64,000 nt of DNA from Microbacterium lemovicicum (lineage in GTDB: Bacteria > Actinomycetota > Actinomycetes > Actinomycetales > Microbacteriaceae): contig NZ_CP031423.1 in the NCBI RefSeq assembly GCF_003991875.1, positions 3,286,001 to 3,350,000 of the forward strand. The letters run 5' to 3'. Every line of letters starts with the position of its first letter. Within the stretch, counting starts at the first letter, position 1. Of the stretch, positions 26,891 to 35,465 are shown one piece after another. The notes under the pieces are model-generated. The model saw nothing but the letters and a program-made list of their open reading frames with translations, did not search any database and had not been told where the DNA came from. The position numbers and the translations under genes are program-made.

Positions 26891-27707
26891 TTTCTACCTC
26901 CTTGATGCCGTGGTACCAGCGCAGCACCCGGCGCTCGGCGAAGCCGAAGATGACGGCCAGCAGCACCCCGACGAGACCGAGCAGCAGGATGCCGCTCCAC
27001 ATCTCCGCGATGAGGTAGTTCCGCTGGAAGTAGACGATGCGGTAGCCGAGGCCCGACGACGTGTTGAACATCTCGGAGATCACCATCATGATGAGCGCGA
27101 TCGACAGGGTCTGGCGGACGCCGGCCATGATGCGCGGGCTCGCGGCCGGCAGCACGAGGTAGCGGATGCGCTCCGCTCGCGTCAGCGCGAACGACCGGGC
27201 CGTCTCGGTCATGATCGCGTCGGTCGCCCGCACGCCCTCGATGGTGTTCAGCAGCACGGGCCAGATCGCCCCGGCGACGATGACGCTGACCTTCATGGTG
27301 TCGGAGATGCCCATGAGGAGGATGAAGACGGGGATGAGGGTGGGCGGCGGGATGGCGCGGAAGAACTCCAGCGTCGGCTCCAGCAGCTCCCGCAGCCAGC
27401 GTGTGAGGCCGATGATCATGCCGGCGGCGACGCCCAGCACGACGGCGAGGACGATCGCCAGCGCCAGCCGGCCGAGGCTCGGGAGCACGTCCACGACGAA
27501 CGCGGGACCGATCCAGGTCTTCACGAACGCCTGCACGATGACGATCGGATCGGGGAAGAAGATCTGCGGCGACGCGCTCGACCAGACGCCCCAGACGACG
27601 AGGAGCAGGAGCGGCAGTCCGATCGCGTACACGGTGCTCTGCCCGACCCTGGCCCACACCCCCGGCCGACGGCGGGGGGTCACGACGGTGCTCGTGTACA
27701 GCGTCAC
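26883..27707 (-). CDS. ABC transporter permease (SsuC/TauC family), copy 2
   Basis: A 274-aa permease with about six membrane segments. The EAA loop for ATPase contact is visible around RSFALTRAERIRYLVLPAASPRIMAGVR. The GTG at 27707 is chosen because it overlaps the upstream stop (GTGA); an in-frame start further upstream would run inside the previous gene. It forms a heterodimer with the permease encoded just before it. Confidence 0.88.
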   Translation of the reverse strand: MTLYTSTVVTPRRRPGVWARVGQSTVYAIGLPLLLLVVWGVWSSASPQIFFPDPIVIVQAFVKTWIGPAFVVDVLPSLGRLALAIVLAVVLGVAAGMIIGLTRWLRELLEPTLEFFRAIPPPTLIPVFILLMGISDTMKVSVIVAGAIWPVLLNTIEGVRATDAIMTETARSFALTRAERIRYLVLPAASPRIMAGVRQTLSIALIMMVISEMFNTSSGLGYRIVYFQRNYLIAEMWSGILLLGLVGVLLAVIFGFAERRVLRWYHGIKEVESA

Positions 27708-28561
27708 AGCACCTCCTCCCCGCGCACGGACTGGTGCCACGACAGCGTGCGGCGCTCGATGAAGCGGAACACGAGGTTCACCAGCAGGCCGAGCAGGCCC
27801 GTCGTGACCACGACGGCGAAGACGGTCACGTTGTCGCCCGCGTTGCGCGCGACGTTCAGCACGTTGCCCAGGCCCGGCACGCCGATGGTCATCTCGGCGG
27901 TGATGGCGAGGATCAGGGCGACCGCCGCGCCGAGGCGCAGCCCCGTCATGAGGTAGGGCAGCGTCGTGGGGAACACGAGGTGGCGGAAGCGCGCCGCGCG
28001 TCCGAGACCGAAGCTGCGCGCGGTGTCGCGGGCGACCGCGTCGACGTCGGCCACGCCGTAGAGCACCTGCACGAAGATCTGCCAGAAGGTCGCGTAGACG
28101 ATGATGACGAGCGCCGCGGGCAGCTGGATGCCGAAGATGAGGATGGCCAGCGGGATCAGCGCCACCGACGGGATGGGCCGGAGGAACTCCACGGTGGTGT
28201 GCGTCGCGCGGCGCAGCACCGGCACGAGCCCGACCACGGCGCCCAGCACGACCGCGGCGACCAGCGCGATGACGAGGCCGATCGCCCAGGACGTCATCGT
28301 GCGCCCGATGTTGCGGTAGAACTCCAGGTCGCCGAGCATCGTCCCCAGCCGCGCGAGGGTGTCGGTGGCGTAGGGCAGGTAGCGCGCGTCGATGATCCCG
28401 AGCGCGGGGATCAGCTGCCAGGTCGCGAGGAAGCCGACGACCCCCAGGGCGCCGAGCAGCGCCTTGCGCGCCGCGCTCGGCATCCGTCGCGTGCGGGCGG
28501 GCGCGACCGCATCGCGCCCCGCGGACGGCGGGGTGGTCTGCGGGGTGTCCAGCGTGGTCAT
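27704..28561 (-). CDS. ABC transporter permease (SsuC/TauC family), copy 1
   Basis: A 285-aa permease with a long polar N-terminus (about 45 residues) and about six membrane segments. The EAA motif region is DTARSFGLGRAARFRHLVFPTTLPYLMTGLR. Two ATGs (28564 and 28561) are adjacent; the second has GGAG at 7 nt. Most SsuABC systems have a homodimeric permease, so two different permease genes here point to a heterodimer, as in several aromatic-acid and pyrimidine-type importers. Confidence 0.87.
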   Translation of the reverse strand: MTTLDTPQTTPPSAGRDAVAPARTRRMPSAARKALLGALGVVGFLATWQLIPALGIIDARYLPYATDTLARLGTMLGDLEFYRNIGRTMTSWAIGLVIALVAAVVLGAVVGLVPVLRRATHTTVEFLRPIPSVALIPLAILIFGIQLPAALVIIVYATFWQIFVQVLYGVADVDAVARDTARSFGLGRAARFRHLVFPTTLPYLMTGLRLGAAVALILAITAEMTIGVPGLGNVLNVARNAGDNVTVFAVVVTTGLLGLLVNLVFRFIERRTLSWHQSVRGEEVL

Positions 28562-28596
28562 CATCCGGCTCCGTGTTCTCGGGCGAAGGGCGAGGA

Positions 28597-28635
28597 GGAT
28601 GCCCCGTCCCCGGCGACGCGGGGGACGGGGCATCC
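28597..28635 (-). terminator. Hairpin between binding-protein and permease genes
   Basis: GGATGCCCCGTCCCC (28597-28611) and its exact complement (28621-28635) form a 15-bp stem with a 9-nt loop, directly after the stop of the binding-protein gene. Such intercistronic hairpins usually raise the level of binding-protein mRNA relative to the membrane genes by partial termination or 3'-end protection. Confidence 0.75.
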
Positions 28636-28640
28636 GGAGA

Positions 28641-29639
28641 TCACTGGAGCTTGATCATCGCGTCGAAGTCGGGCTCCTTGTCGAGCACGCCGTAGCCCAC
28701 GGCGAGCCCTGCCAGGGTGCGCAGGTTGTCGACGTCGAGCTCGGGGCTGAACACCGGCAGGGTGATGCCGGCGGCCGCCGCCTCGGGGATCTTCATGTTC
28801 TCGACGATCGCGGCGCGGACGGCGTCCTCGTTCGACGACGCCCACGTCAGCGCCTCCGACATCGCGTCGGCGTAGTTCTTGACCAGCTCGGGGTCCTCGT
28901 CGATCTTCTTCTGCGTCGTGATGTTCGTCAGCAGCTCGAGCCCCGGGATCGTCGCCTGGTACGGGTGCGTGATGATCGCGCCGCCGTTGCCGGCGATCTG
29001 CGACATGAAGGGGTCGGGCACCCATCCGGCGTCGATGCTGCCGGCCTCCAGCTGCGCCTGGACGTCGGGGAACGCGACCTCGACGAACTGGATGCTCTTC
29101 GGGTCTCCCCCGTCGTCCTCGACGGCCTTCATGATCGTCACGTCGCCGGCGGCGCCGAGGCTGTTGACCGAGACGCGCTTGCCCGCGAGGTCCTTCGGGC
29201 TGCTGATGCCCGAGCTCGAGAGCGCCACGACCGCGTTGACGTCGGTGTCGGCGCTGGCGGGCAGCGAGCTGGCGTAGTTGCTGATGATGACCGCACCCAG
29301 GTTCTGCAGGCTGGCACGGAAGGGGCCGAAGGGCTGGCCGATCGCGAAGTCGATGTCGCCGTTGATGAGGGCGGGGATCGCCTGGGCGCCGCCCTGGGCC
29401 GGGACCACCTCGACCTCGAGCCCGTGGTCGGCGAAGATGCCCTCGTCGATCGCGGCCCAGAGGGCGCCGCTCTCGGCGATGGGCAGCGCGGCGACGCGGA
29501 TCTGCGTCATCTCGCCCGAGCCGCCGTCGGCGGTGGCGGCGGCTGATCCGGCGGGCGCCGGGGCTGCGGAGTCGGTGCAGCCGGCGAGCGCGAGAGCGGC
29601 GGCGGCCAGCAGGCCGAGCGCTGCGAGGTTCTTCTTCAT
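28641..29639 (-). CDS. NMT1/SsuA-type ABC substrate-binding lipoprotein
   Basis: A 332-aa binding protein and the first gene of the importer operon. The signal peptide ends in the lipobox ALAGC (about residue 21). The mature protein has the NMT1/TauA-like start IRVAALPIAESGALWAAIDEGIFADHGLEVEVVPAQGG in pieces, and a long all-alpha/beta body. GAGAGG lies 7 nt before the ATG. The ligand class (sulfonate, nitrate, aromatic acid, thiamine-like) cannot be read from the sequence. Confidence 0.87.
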   Translation of the reverse strand: MKKNLAALGLLAAAALALAGCTDSAAPAPAGSAAATADGGSGEMTQIRVAALPIAESGALWAAIDEGIFADHGLEVEVVPAQGGAQAIPALINGDIDFAIGQPFGPFRASLQNLGAVIISNYASSLPASADTDVNAVVALSSSGISSPKDLAGKRVSVNSLGAAGDVTIMKAVEDDGGDPKSIQFVEVAFPDVQAQLEAGSIDAGWVPDPFMSQIAGNGGAIITHPYQATIPGLELLTNITTQKKIDEDPELVKNYADAMSEALTWASSNEDAVRAAIVENMKIPEAAAAGITLPVFSPELDVDNLRTLAGLAVGYGVLDKEPDFDAMIKLQ

Positions 29640-29749
29640 TGACGGGCCTCTCGTTGACGGATGGGGCGTCGACGAAGCGTGGGGGGCTGCGACCCCGGTC
29701 CTCACGCCTCTGTGCTGACGACATCATGGTCAGCCATGGCTCATGAACT

Positions 29750-29766
29750 GTCAAGCGTTTCTTGAC
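29750..29766. promoter_or_regulatory. Inverted repeat at the ABC operon promoter
   Basis: GTCAAG-CGTTT-CTTGAC is a perfect 6-bp dyad. Its left arm overlaps a TTGACA -35 box (29749-29754 on the minus strand) that faces the binding-protein gene. The neighbouring AraC regulator (stop at 29816) or the PaaX protein at the end of the operon could bind it. Confidence 0.45.
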
Positions 29767-29815
29767 GATCGTCACCGATCCGTTGACTGAACGCTCGTTC
29801 CGGACCCGCTCGTCG

Positions 29816-30748
29816 TCAGCGCAGCGACGACGGCGTGCACCCGAAGCGGGCGCGGAAGGCACGGTGGAACGCGGAGACGTCGGCGAAACCGGATGCCGCG
29901 GCCACCGCCGCGATGGTGCGCCCCTGCCAGGCGGGGTCGACCAGGAGGGCACGGGCGTGCTGCAGCCGTTCGTCGCGCAGCCAGGCCGCGAACGTCTGCC
30001 CGTGGGCCGCGAAGACGCTCTGCACGGTGCGCGGCGAGCATCCCATCGCGCGCGCGAGGGCGTCGACGGAGTACGTCGGGTCACCGAGGCGCTCCCGCGC
30101 CGACGTCTGGGCAACGCGCAGCCGGTCGGCAGAAGGCGCGTCCTCGGAGGAGTCGACCGCGTCCAGCAGCGCGACGACCGCGTCGCTCATGGCGGGAGCC
30201 GCCGCCAGCCGCCCTTCCTCGACGACCGTCGCGAGCAGCCCCGCCTGGGCGGCCAGCACCGCACCGGCCGCCGTCGCGCGCACGCGCTCGTCGATCCGCA
30301 CCACATCCTCGCGCGCCAGCAGGCCCCGCGGGATGCGGAGCGAATGCAGCCGCAGCGTGCGCCGGGGGTCCACCACGATGCGGAACGGCATGCTGTTGTC
30401 CAGCAGGAACGGCACCCCGCCGGGCACGGTCCAGCGCCGGCCGAGGTGCTCGACGACCCACGGCGCGCGGCTGAAGTTGAGGAACAGCGCGTCATCCGAC
30501 AGGCGGGCGATCGCCGACCGGTCGCGCTGCGCAGACACCGGCGGGGTCGTCAGCACTCCGTAGCCCGTCGCGCCGAAGTCGTACAGGGCGAAGTCGGCGG
30601 CGAAGACGCCCGCCGGCCGGTCGGGCCGCACCCCGACGTACACGGGCGCCACGACGTCGCAGAAGTAGTCGTAGTCCTCGCCGCGCGCCAGATGACGCGT
30701 GCTGCCCTGGACGGTGACCGACGCCGGCGGATGCGAAGGGGCGATCAT
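29816..30748 (-). CDS. AraC-family transcriptional regulator
   Basis: A 310-aa regulator with an N-terminal AraC-binding-like (cupin-type) domain (about residues 25-190) and a C-terminal double helix-turn-helix (about 210-310), seen in YSVDALARAMGCSPRTVQSVFAAHG and GFADVSAFHRAFRARFGCTPSSL. This domain arrangement matches regulators such as FeaR/OruR. TAGCGT lies 6 nt before the ATG, so the mRNA is probably leaderless. It is upstream of and in the same direction as the ABC operon, 176 bp away, and may activate it. Confidence 0.87.
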   Translation of the reverse strand: MIAPSHPPASVTVQGSTRHLARGEDYDYFCDVVAPVYVGVRPDRPAGVFAADFALYDFGATGYGVLTTPPVSAQRDRSAIARLSDDALFLNFSRAPWVVEHLGRRWTVPGGVPFLLDNSMPFRIVVDPRRTLRLHSLRIPRGLLAREDVVRIDERVRATAAGAVLAAQAGLLATVVEEGRLAAAPAMSDAVVALLDAVDSSEDAPSADRLRVAQTSARERLGDPTYSVDALARAMGCSPRTVQSVFAAHGQTFAAWLRDERLQHARALLVDPAWQGRTIAAVAAASGFADVSAFHRAFRARFGCTPSSLR

Positions 30749-30757
30749 GAGCGAACG

Positions 30758-31198
30758 CTACTCCGGCGGAGCGAAGACCACCGTGCCGTCTGCCGCGATG
30801 CGCCACCCGGGGTTGTGCGCGATCTCCCACACGACGCCGTTCGGATCCGCCGCGTGTCCGTGGAAGATCCCCCCGAACGCCCCGTCCCGAGCGGGTGTGA
30901 GGATCGTCCCACCCGCGTTCTCGAAGGCTTCGAGCACGGATGCCACGGCCTCGCGATCCGGGACGTTGTGCGCGAGCACCACGCCCTCGACGCCGGAGCC
31001 GGGCCGCTCGCGCCCCAGGTCCTGCTCGAACTTGTCGGCGTCGAAGAAACCCAGGACGAGGCCGGGCGCAGCCTGGAAGAAGACGACCTCCTCCTCGACG
31101 TCGACCAGCGCGGTCCAGCCGAGGCCGTCGCCGTAGAACCGTCGCGTCGCGTCGAGGTCGGGCGTCGACAGGGTGACGAAGTGCAGGCTCTGATCCAT
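30758..31198 (-). CDS. Glyoxalase/VOC-family protein
   Basis: A 146-aa single VOC unit with the paired beta-alpha-beta-beta-beta modules: LHFVTLSTPDLDATRRFYGDGLGW at the start and GIFHGHAADPNGVVWEIAHN near the end, which keeps a His and the Glu of WEI as possible metal ligands. Function is unknown; relatives include glyoxalase, antibiotic-binding and dioxygenase-fold proteins. GACACT 6 nt before the ATG suggests a leaderless start. It ends 9 bp before the araC start. Confidence 0.8.
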   Translation of the reverse strand: MDQSLHFVTLSTPDLDATRRFYGDGLGWTALVDVEEEVVFFQAAPGLVLGFFDADKFEQDLGRERPGSGVEGVVLAHNVPDREAVASVLEAFENAGGTILTPARDGAFGGIFHGHAADPNGVVWEIAHNPGWRIAADGTVVFAPPE

Positions 31199-31356
31199 GC
31201 ACCCAGTGTCGCGGAACACGACGCGGGCGGACAGGGCTCGATTGCGCGCAGCGCCAGCATTCTGCGCTTCCGGCCACTGCGTCCGGGGGGCCTTCACGTC
31301 TATGGTGCGAGGAGCTCCGGGCGCAGCGGCCCGGACACCCGATCGAGGAGACGACG

Positions 31357-32055
31357 ATGTCCGAACGCCCCACCATCCTGCTCGTGCACGGCGCCTGGCA
31401 CGGCGCCTGGGCGTGGGACCTCGTGAAGACGCGGCTCGAGGAGCACGGGTGGGCCGTGCGCACCCTCGACCTCCCGACCGTGCACGCCGAACGCATCGAG
31501 GGGCTCCACCTCTCCGATGACGCCGACGCGGTGCGCGACGCGATCGCCGCCGTCGGCGGACCCGTCGTCGTCGTCGCGCACTCCTACGGCGGCGTGCCCA
31601 CCACGCAGGCGGCAACGGACGACGCCGTCCAGCACATCGTCTACGTCGCCGCCTTCGTGCTCGACGAGGGCGAATCGCTCCTCGGCGCCGTCGGCGGGGT
31701 CGCCCCGTCGTGGTGGGTCGTCGACGGACCGACCGCGACCGCCGGCACCGAGCAGGAGCCCGCGGCATCCCTCTTCTTCGCCGACGTCGAGCCGAGCGCG
31801 GCCGAGGCCGCCGTCGCGCGGCTGAAGCCGCAGAGTGTGCTCGCCTTCCAGGAGCCGCTCACCGGCGCGGCGTGGCGGACGAAGCCGAGCACCTACATCG
31901 TCACCGAGCAGGACGCGATCTTCCCCGAGCCCGCCCAGGTCGGTCTGGCCGCACGCGCGGGGTCGACGGTGCGGCGTCTGAACACGAGCCACTCCCCCTT
32001 CCTCTCGCAGCCCGACGCCGTCGTGGAGATCATCGAGGAGGCCGCACGGGGGTAG
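31357..32055 (+). CDS. Alpha/beta hydrolase (EstC/methyl-salicylate-esterase-like)
   Basis: A 232-aa hydrolase. The oxyanion segment LLVHGAWHGAWAW (residues 8-20), the nucleophile elbow AHSYGG, an acidic residue in VTEQDAIF and the catalytic His in NTSHSPF form a complete triad. The HGAWHGAW start is typical of the small esterase group that includes plant-type methyl esterases and pyrethroid esterases. GAGGAG lies upstream of the ATG. It is the first of three unrelated hydrolases in a row. Confidence 0.85.
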   Translation: MSERPTILLVHGAWHGAWAWDLVKTRLEEHGWAVRTLDLPTVHAERIEGLHLSDDADAVRDAIAAVGGPVVVVAHSYGGVPTTQAATDDAVQHIVYVAAFVLDEGESLLGAVGGVAPSWWVVDGPTATAGTEQEPAASLFFADVEPSAAEAAVARLKPQSVLAFQEPLTGAAWRTKPSTYIVTEQDAIFPEPAQVGLAARAGSTVRRLNTSHSPFLSQPDAVVEIIEEAARG

Positions 32056-32127
32056 GCCGCGCACGTCGGGATCCGCGCACGTCGGGTCTTCGCACGTCGG
32101 CCGACGCGCCGGGCATAGGGTGCTGGC

Positions 32128-32958
32128 ATGAGCGCCGATGCCCTCCGCCACGAGTTCGCCGTCGACGGTCGGACGGTGGTCGCGTACGAAGCGGGCGCGG
32201 GCCCGGATGCGACAGCCGTCCTCCTCTGGTCGGGCGGCACGCCGCACACCGGTGCGCCGCTGGCTCCGCACGCCGCCTGGGCGCGCGCACACGACGTGCG
32301 GCTGATCTCGGTCGCGCGGCCGGGCTTCGGCGGTTCGCAGCGCCTGCCGGGGCGATCCGTCGCCGACGCGGCGGCGGACCTCCTCGCCGCGGCCGACGCG
32401 CTGGACGTCGACAGGTTCGCGCTGGCGGGATACTCCGGCGGGGGTCCGCACGCCCTGGCGGCCGCCGCTCACGCCGGCGACCGCGTCCTCGGGGTGGTGG
32501 CGTTCGCCTCGCCCGCGCCCTTCACCGGCGAGGCGTCGTGGTTCGAGGGCATGCACGATCCGGCGGCGCTGCAGAGCGCGGAGCGGGGCCGCGCGGCCCG
32601 GGAGACGTGGGGCGAGACGGCCGACTTCGACCCCGGGCAGTTCACCGCCGACGACTGGGCGGCGCTGGACGGCGAGCTCGCCGCGGTCGGCGAGGACGCC
32701 GGACGCGGCGGAGCGACCGAGGAGAGCGGCGGCACGGACGATGACGTGGCCTTCGTCACACCGTGGGGCGTCGACCTCGACCGCATCAGCGCGCCCGTGC
32801 ACCTGGTGCACGGCGATGAGGACCGCATCATCCCCGTCCGGCACGCGCACCTCATCGCCGTACGGTGCCCGCGCGCCGAGGTGCATCCGCGTGCCGGCCG
32901 CGGTCACGTCGGGGTGCTGCGCACCTGGGCGGATGACGTCGAGCGGATGCTGCGCTGA
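32128..32958 (+). CDS. Alpha/beta hydrolase
   Basis: A 276-aa hydrolase with nucleophile motif GYSGGG, acid in HGDEDRIIP and His in GRGHVGV. The serine elbow and the lid between the central strands fit the proline-iminopeptidase/haloperoxidase-like group; substrate unknown. TAGGGT lies 6 nt before the ATG (leaderless). Confidence 0.85.
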   Translation: MSADALRHEFAVDGRTVVAYEAGAGPDATAVLLWSGGTPHTGAPLAPHAAWARAHDVRLISVARPGFGGSQRLPGRSVADAAADLLAAADALDVDRFALAGYSGGGPHALAAAAHAGDRVLGVVAFASPAPFTGEASWFEGMHDPAALQSAERGRAARETWGETADFDPGQFTADDWAALDGELAAVGEDAGRGGATEESGGTDDDVAFVTPWGVDLDRISAPVHLVHGDEDRIIPVRHAHLIAVRCPRAEVHPRAGRGHVGVLRTWADDVERMLR

Positions 32959-33013
32959 CCCTCGCGGCCGCGAGGGGGTCGCGGATGTCGGCGACTCGTG
33001 GTCTGCTGTCGGC

Positions 33014-33805
33014 ATGGAGACGACGACGTCCGCAGACGGCACCCGCATCGCGTTCCAGCGGACCGGCGACGGCCCACCGGTCGTGATCCTCGGCGGCGCC
33101 TTCTCGCGGGCGTCCGACGGGCAGGGACTCGCCGACGCCCTCGCGATCCACGGCTTCGGCGCGGTCACCGTCGACCGGCGCGGCCGCGGCGAGAGCGGCG
33201 ACCGACGGGGATCCCAGCCGGAGGACGAGGTCGCCGACGTCGCGGCGGTCATGGACGCCGTCGGCGGGAGGGCCGCGGTGCTGGGCCACTCGTCCGGTGC
33301 CGTGCTCGCGCTTTACGCGGCCTCGCTCGGCGTGCCCGTCCGGGCGCTCTTCCTCTCCGAGCCGCCGTTCCGCTTCGGCCACGATGACCCCGACCCCGCC
33401 CTCGCGGATCGACTGCAGGAGCTGGTCGACGCCGGCGACCCCGGCGAGGCCGTGTCGCTGTTCCAGCTCGAGGGCGTGGAGCTGCCGCGCGAGATGGTGG
33501 AGTCGATCCGCCGCAGCGAGATGTTCCCCGCGCTCGTGCCGCTGGCCCCGTCCACGGTCTACGACGCCCTGCTCACCGCCCGGCTGTCGACGCCGACGTC
33601 CGCGATGCGGAACGTGTCCGCGCCGGTCACCATCCTGCGCGGGGAGCAGACATTCCCGATGCTCGTCACCGCGGCCGACCAGCTGGCGGAGGCGATCCCG
33701 GCCGCCGAGCTCGTCATCGTGCCGGAGTCGGTGATGCACCGTCCCGATCCCGCCGCCACCGCTCGCGTCATCAGCGAGCGGATCTCCGCCGGCGATGCCG
33801 GGTAG
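33014..33805 (+). CDS. Alpha/beta hydrolase
   Basis: A 263-aa hydrolase. The oxyanion loop is ILGGAF, the nucleophile elbow GHSSGA, and a His near the C-terminus is in VMHRPDP. The acid of the triad is less clear because the usual GxxD position reads LRGEQTFP, so Glu may replace Asp. No SD is visible before the ATG. The TAG stop forms the first bases of the -10 box (TAGAAT) of the leader RNA behind it. Confidence 0.8.
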   Translation: METTTSADGTRIAFQRTGDGPPVVILGGAFSRASDGQGLADALAIHGFGAVTVDRRGRGESGDRRGSQPEDEVADVAAVMDAVGGRAAVLGHSSGAVLALYAASLGVPVRALFLSEPPFRFGHDDPDPALADRLQELVDAGDPGEAVSLFQLEGVELPREMVESIRRSEMFPALVPLAPSTVYDALLTARLSTPTSAMRNVSAPVTILRGEQTFPMLVTAADQLAEAIPAAELVIVPESVMHRPDPAATARVISERISAGDAG

Positions 33806-33917
33806 AATGGAGGCCTGACCCGCCGAAGACAGGCGGGTGACGGCTGCGTCGCCGAGGCGATCGCGGTCCGAGGCTTGAAACCTCCGGCATCCTTCCTCAT
33901 GAAGCCCCGGAGGTTTC
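33803..33917 (+). ncRNA. Structured mRNA leader of the DHA2 pump, L10-leader-like
   Basis: A TAGAAT -10 box (33803-33808) starts a roughly 105-nt leader. Its first hairpin is CCCGCC-GAAGACA-GGCGGG (33819-33837), then GTGACGG, a short TCGCC/GGCGA stem (33849-33860), and finally an 11-bp perfect stem, GAAACCTCCGG (33877-33887) with CCGGAGGTTTC (33907-33917). The last stem hides the SD GGAGG (33909-33913) and is followed by TTC, so it can act as terminator or SD sequester. The CGAAGACA...GGTG...GCCGAGG elements resemble the ribosomal protein L10 leader family; this assignment is from memory of the consensus. Confidence 0.6.
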
Positions 33918-33920
33918 TTC

Positions 33921-35417
33921 ATGTCCACCGGCACCATCCCCCTTCCCCGCACCGGGGCCGTCCCCCTCGGCTCCCGCGGCATCCGCGGCGCCCGTCGCTG
34001 GGGTGCGCTGATCATCCTCGCGCTGGCCCAGCTCGTCGTCGTGCTCGACGGCACGATCGTCAACATCGCCCTCCCGCAGGCGCAGCTCGCCCTCGGACTC
34101 ACCGACGGCCAGCGCCAGTGGGTCGTGACGGCGTACGCCCTCGCCTTCGGCGCCCTGCTCCTGCTCGGCGGCCGGATCGCCGACTACTGGGGCCGCAAGC
34201 GCACGTACATGGTCGGCATGATCGGGTTCGGCGCGGCATCCGTCTTCGGCGGTCTCGCCCAGAACGCGACCGAGCTCATCGCCGCCCGGGGACTGCAGGG
34301 CGTCTTCGCGGCACTCCTCGCCCCCGCCGCCCTCGCGCTGCTGACGGTGTCGTTCCCGGGCGGCAAGGAGCGCAACACCGCCTTCGCCGTCTTCGGCACG
34401 GTGGCGGGCACCGGCGCCGCCGTCGGCCTGCTGCTCGGCGGTGTGCTGACCGAGTTCGCGGATTGGCGGTGGTGCCTGCTGGTGAACGTCGTGTTCGTGC
34501 TCGCCGGCGTCATCGGCGGGTTCCTCTTCCTGCGCGAGTCGCGCGCCGACGGCGAGAACCGCTACGACCTCGCCGGAGCCCTCACCGTCACGGCCGGCCT
34601 CGGCTCGCTCGTCTACGGCTTCAGCCTCGCCGAGTACGGCTGGGCGCGCCTGGACACCATCGGCTTCGTCGTGCTGGGCGTGGCACTGCTCGTCGCGTTC
34701 GTCGTCATCGAGTCGCGCGTCGCGCAGCCCCTGCTGCCGCTGCGCGTCATCACCGACCGCGTGCGCGGCGGCGCCATGCTGCTTCAGGCCATCTCGGGCA
34801 GCGCGATGATCGGCGGCACGGTCTACCTCGCGTTCCACCTGCAGATCGTGCTGGGATTCACGCCGCTGGTCGCCGGCGTCGCCTCCCTGCCGATGACGAT
34901 CGTCATCATGCTGTGCGCGCCGGTGCTGACGCGCCTGCTCCCCGTCATCGGGCCGCGGCCGATGATGATCGTCGGACCGCTCATCGCCGCGGCCGGCCTG
35001 CTCTACCTCAGCCGCATCACGCCGGGTGGCGATTACTTCGTCGAGGTGCTGCCGGGCCTCGTGCTCCTCGGTCTCGGCATGGCGAACCTCTTCATCCCGA
35101 TGCAGAACCTCGCGCTCGCCCGCGTCGCGCCGCAGGACGCCGGGGTCGCCTCGGCCGCGGCGAACTCGGCCATGCAGATCGGCGGGTCCATCGGGCTGTC
35201 GGTCTTCACCGCGTTCTACGCCGCGGCGGTGGCGACCGTCGACGTCACCGACGGTCCGTCGCAGCTGGCCGCCTTCACAGCCGGCTACTCGGCGACGTTC
35301 CTGGCGGCGGCCGTCGTGATGGCAGCGGGATCGGTCGTGGCGTTCTTCATGATCCGCGGCACGAAGGAGCACCTGCTGCCCTCGGGCGACGGCGGCCCCG
35401 CCGTGCACCTGGGCTGA
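33921..35417 (+). CDS. DHA2-family (EmrB/QacA-type) MFS drug efflux transporter
   Basis: A 498-aa protein with 14 predicted membrane segments, the DHA2 topology. Motif C-like and motif A regions are visible: LDGTIVNIALPQ in the first segment, GRIADYWGRKRTY after the second, and RGLQGVFAALLAPAALALL. It exports drugs or other amphipathic compounds by proton antiport. The SD lies inside the 3' stem of the structured leader, so expression is likely induced when ribosomes or an RNA-binding protein open that stem. Confidence 0.9.
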   Translation: MSTGTIPLPRTGAVPLGSRGIRGARRWGALIILALAQLVVVLDGTIVNIALPQAQLALGLTDGQRQWVVTAYALAFGALLLLGGRIADYWGRKRTYMVGMIGFGAASVFGGLAQNATELIAARGLQGVFAALLAPAALALLTVSFPGGKERNTAFAVFGTVAGTGAAVGLLLGGVLTEFADWRWCLLVNVVFVLAGVIGGFLFLRESRADGENRYDLAGALTVTAGLGSLVYGFSLAEYGWARLDTIGFVVLGVALLVAFVVIESRVAQPLLPLRVITDRVRGGAMLLQAISGSAMIGGTVYLAFHLQIVLGFTPLVAGVASLPMTIVIMLCAPVLTRLLPVIGPRPMMIVGPLIAAAGLLYLSRITPGGDYFVEVLPGLVLLGLGMANLFIPMQNLALARVAPQDAGVASAAANSAMQIGGSIGLSVFTAFYAAAVATVDVTDGPSQLAAFTAGYSATFLAAAVVMAAGSVVAFFMIRGTKEHLLPSGDGGPAVHLG

Positions 35418-35427
35418 GCCCGTCGGT

Positions 35428-35463
35428 CGGGCGGCGCCCCCGCCCTGTCGCCGCCGCCGCCCG
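35428..35463. terminator. Hairpin between convergent genes
   Basis: CGGGCGGCG (35428-35436) and CGCCGCCCG (35455-35463) are perfect 9-bp arms with an 18-nt loop, between the convergent stops of the DHA2 pump (35417) and the alcohol dehydrogenase (35466). Confidence 0.5.
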
Positions 35464-35465
35464 CC

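Noticed and set aside
33803..33920. tRNA, guanidine (ykkC) riboswitch or T-box in the pump leader
   Set aside because: No TψC-loop sequence, no T-box TGG motif and no guanidine-aptamer hallmarks (ACGG-loop pairs) are visible; the GAAGAC/GCCGAGG elements fit an L10-type leader better.
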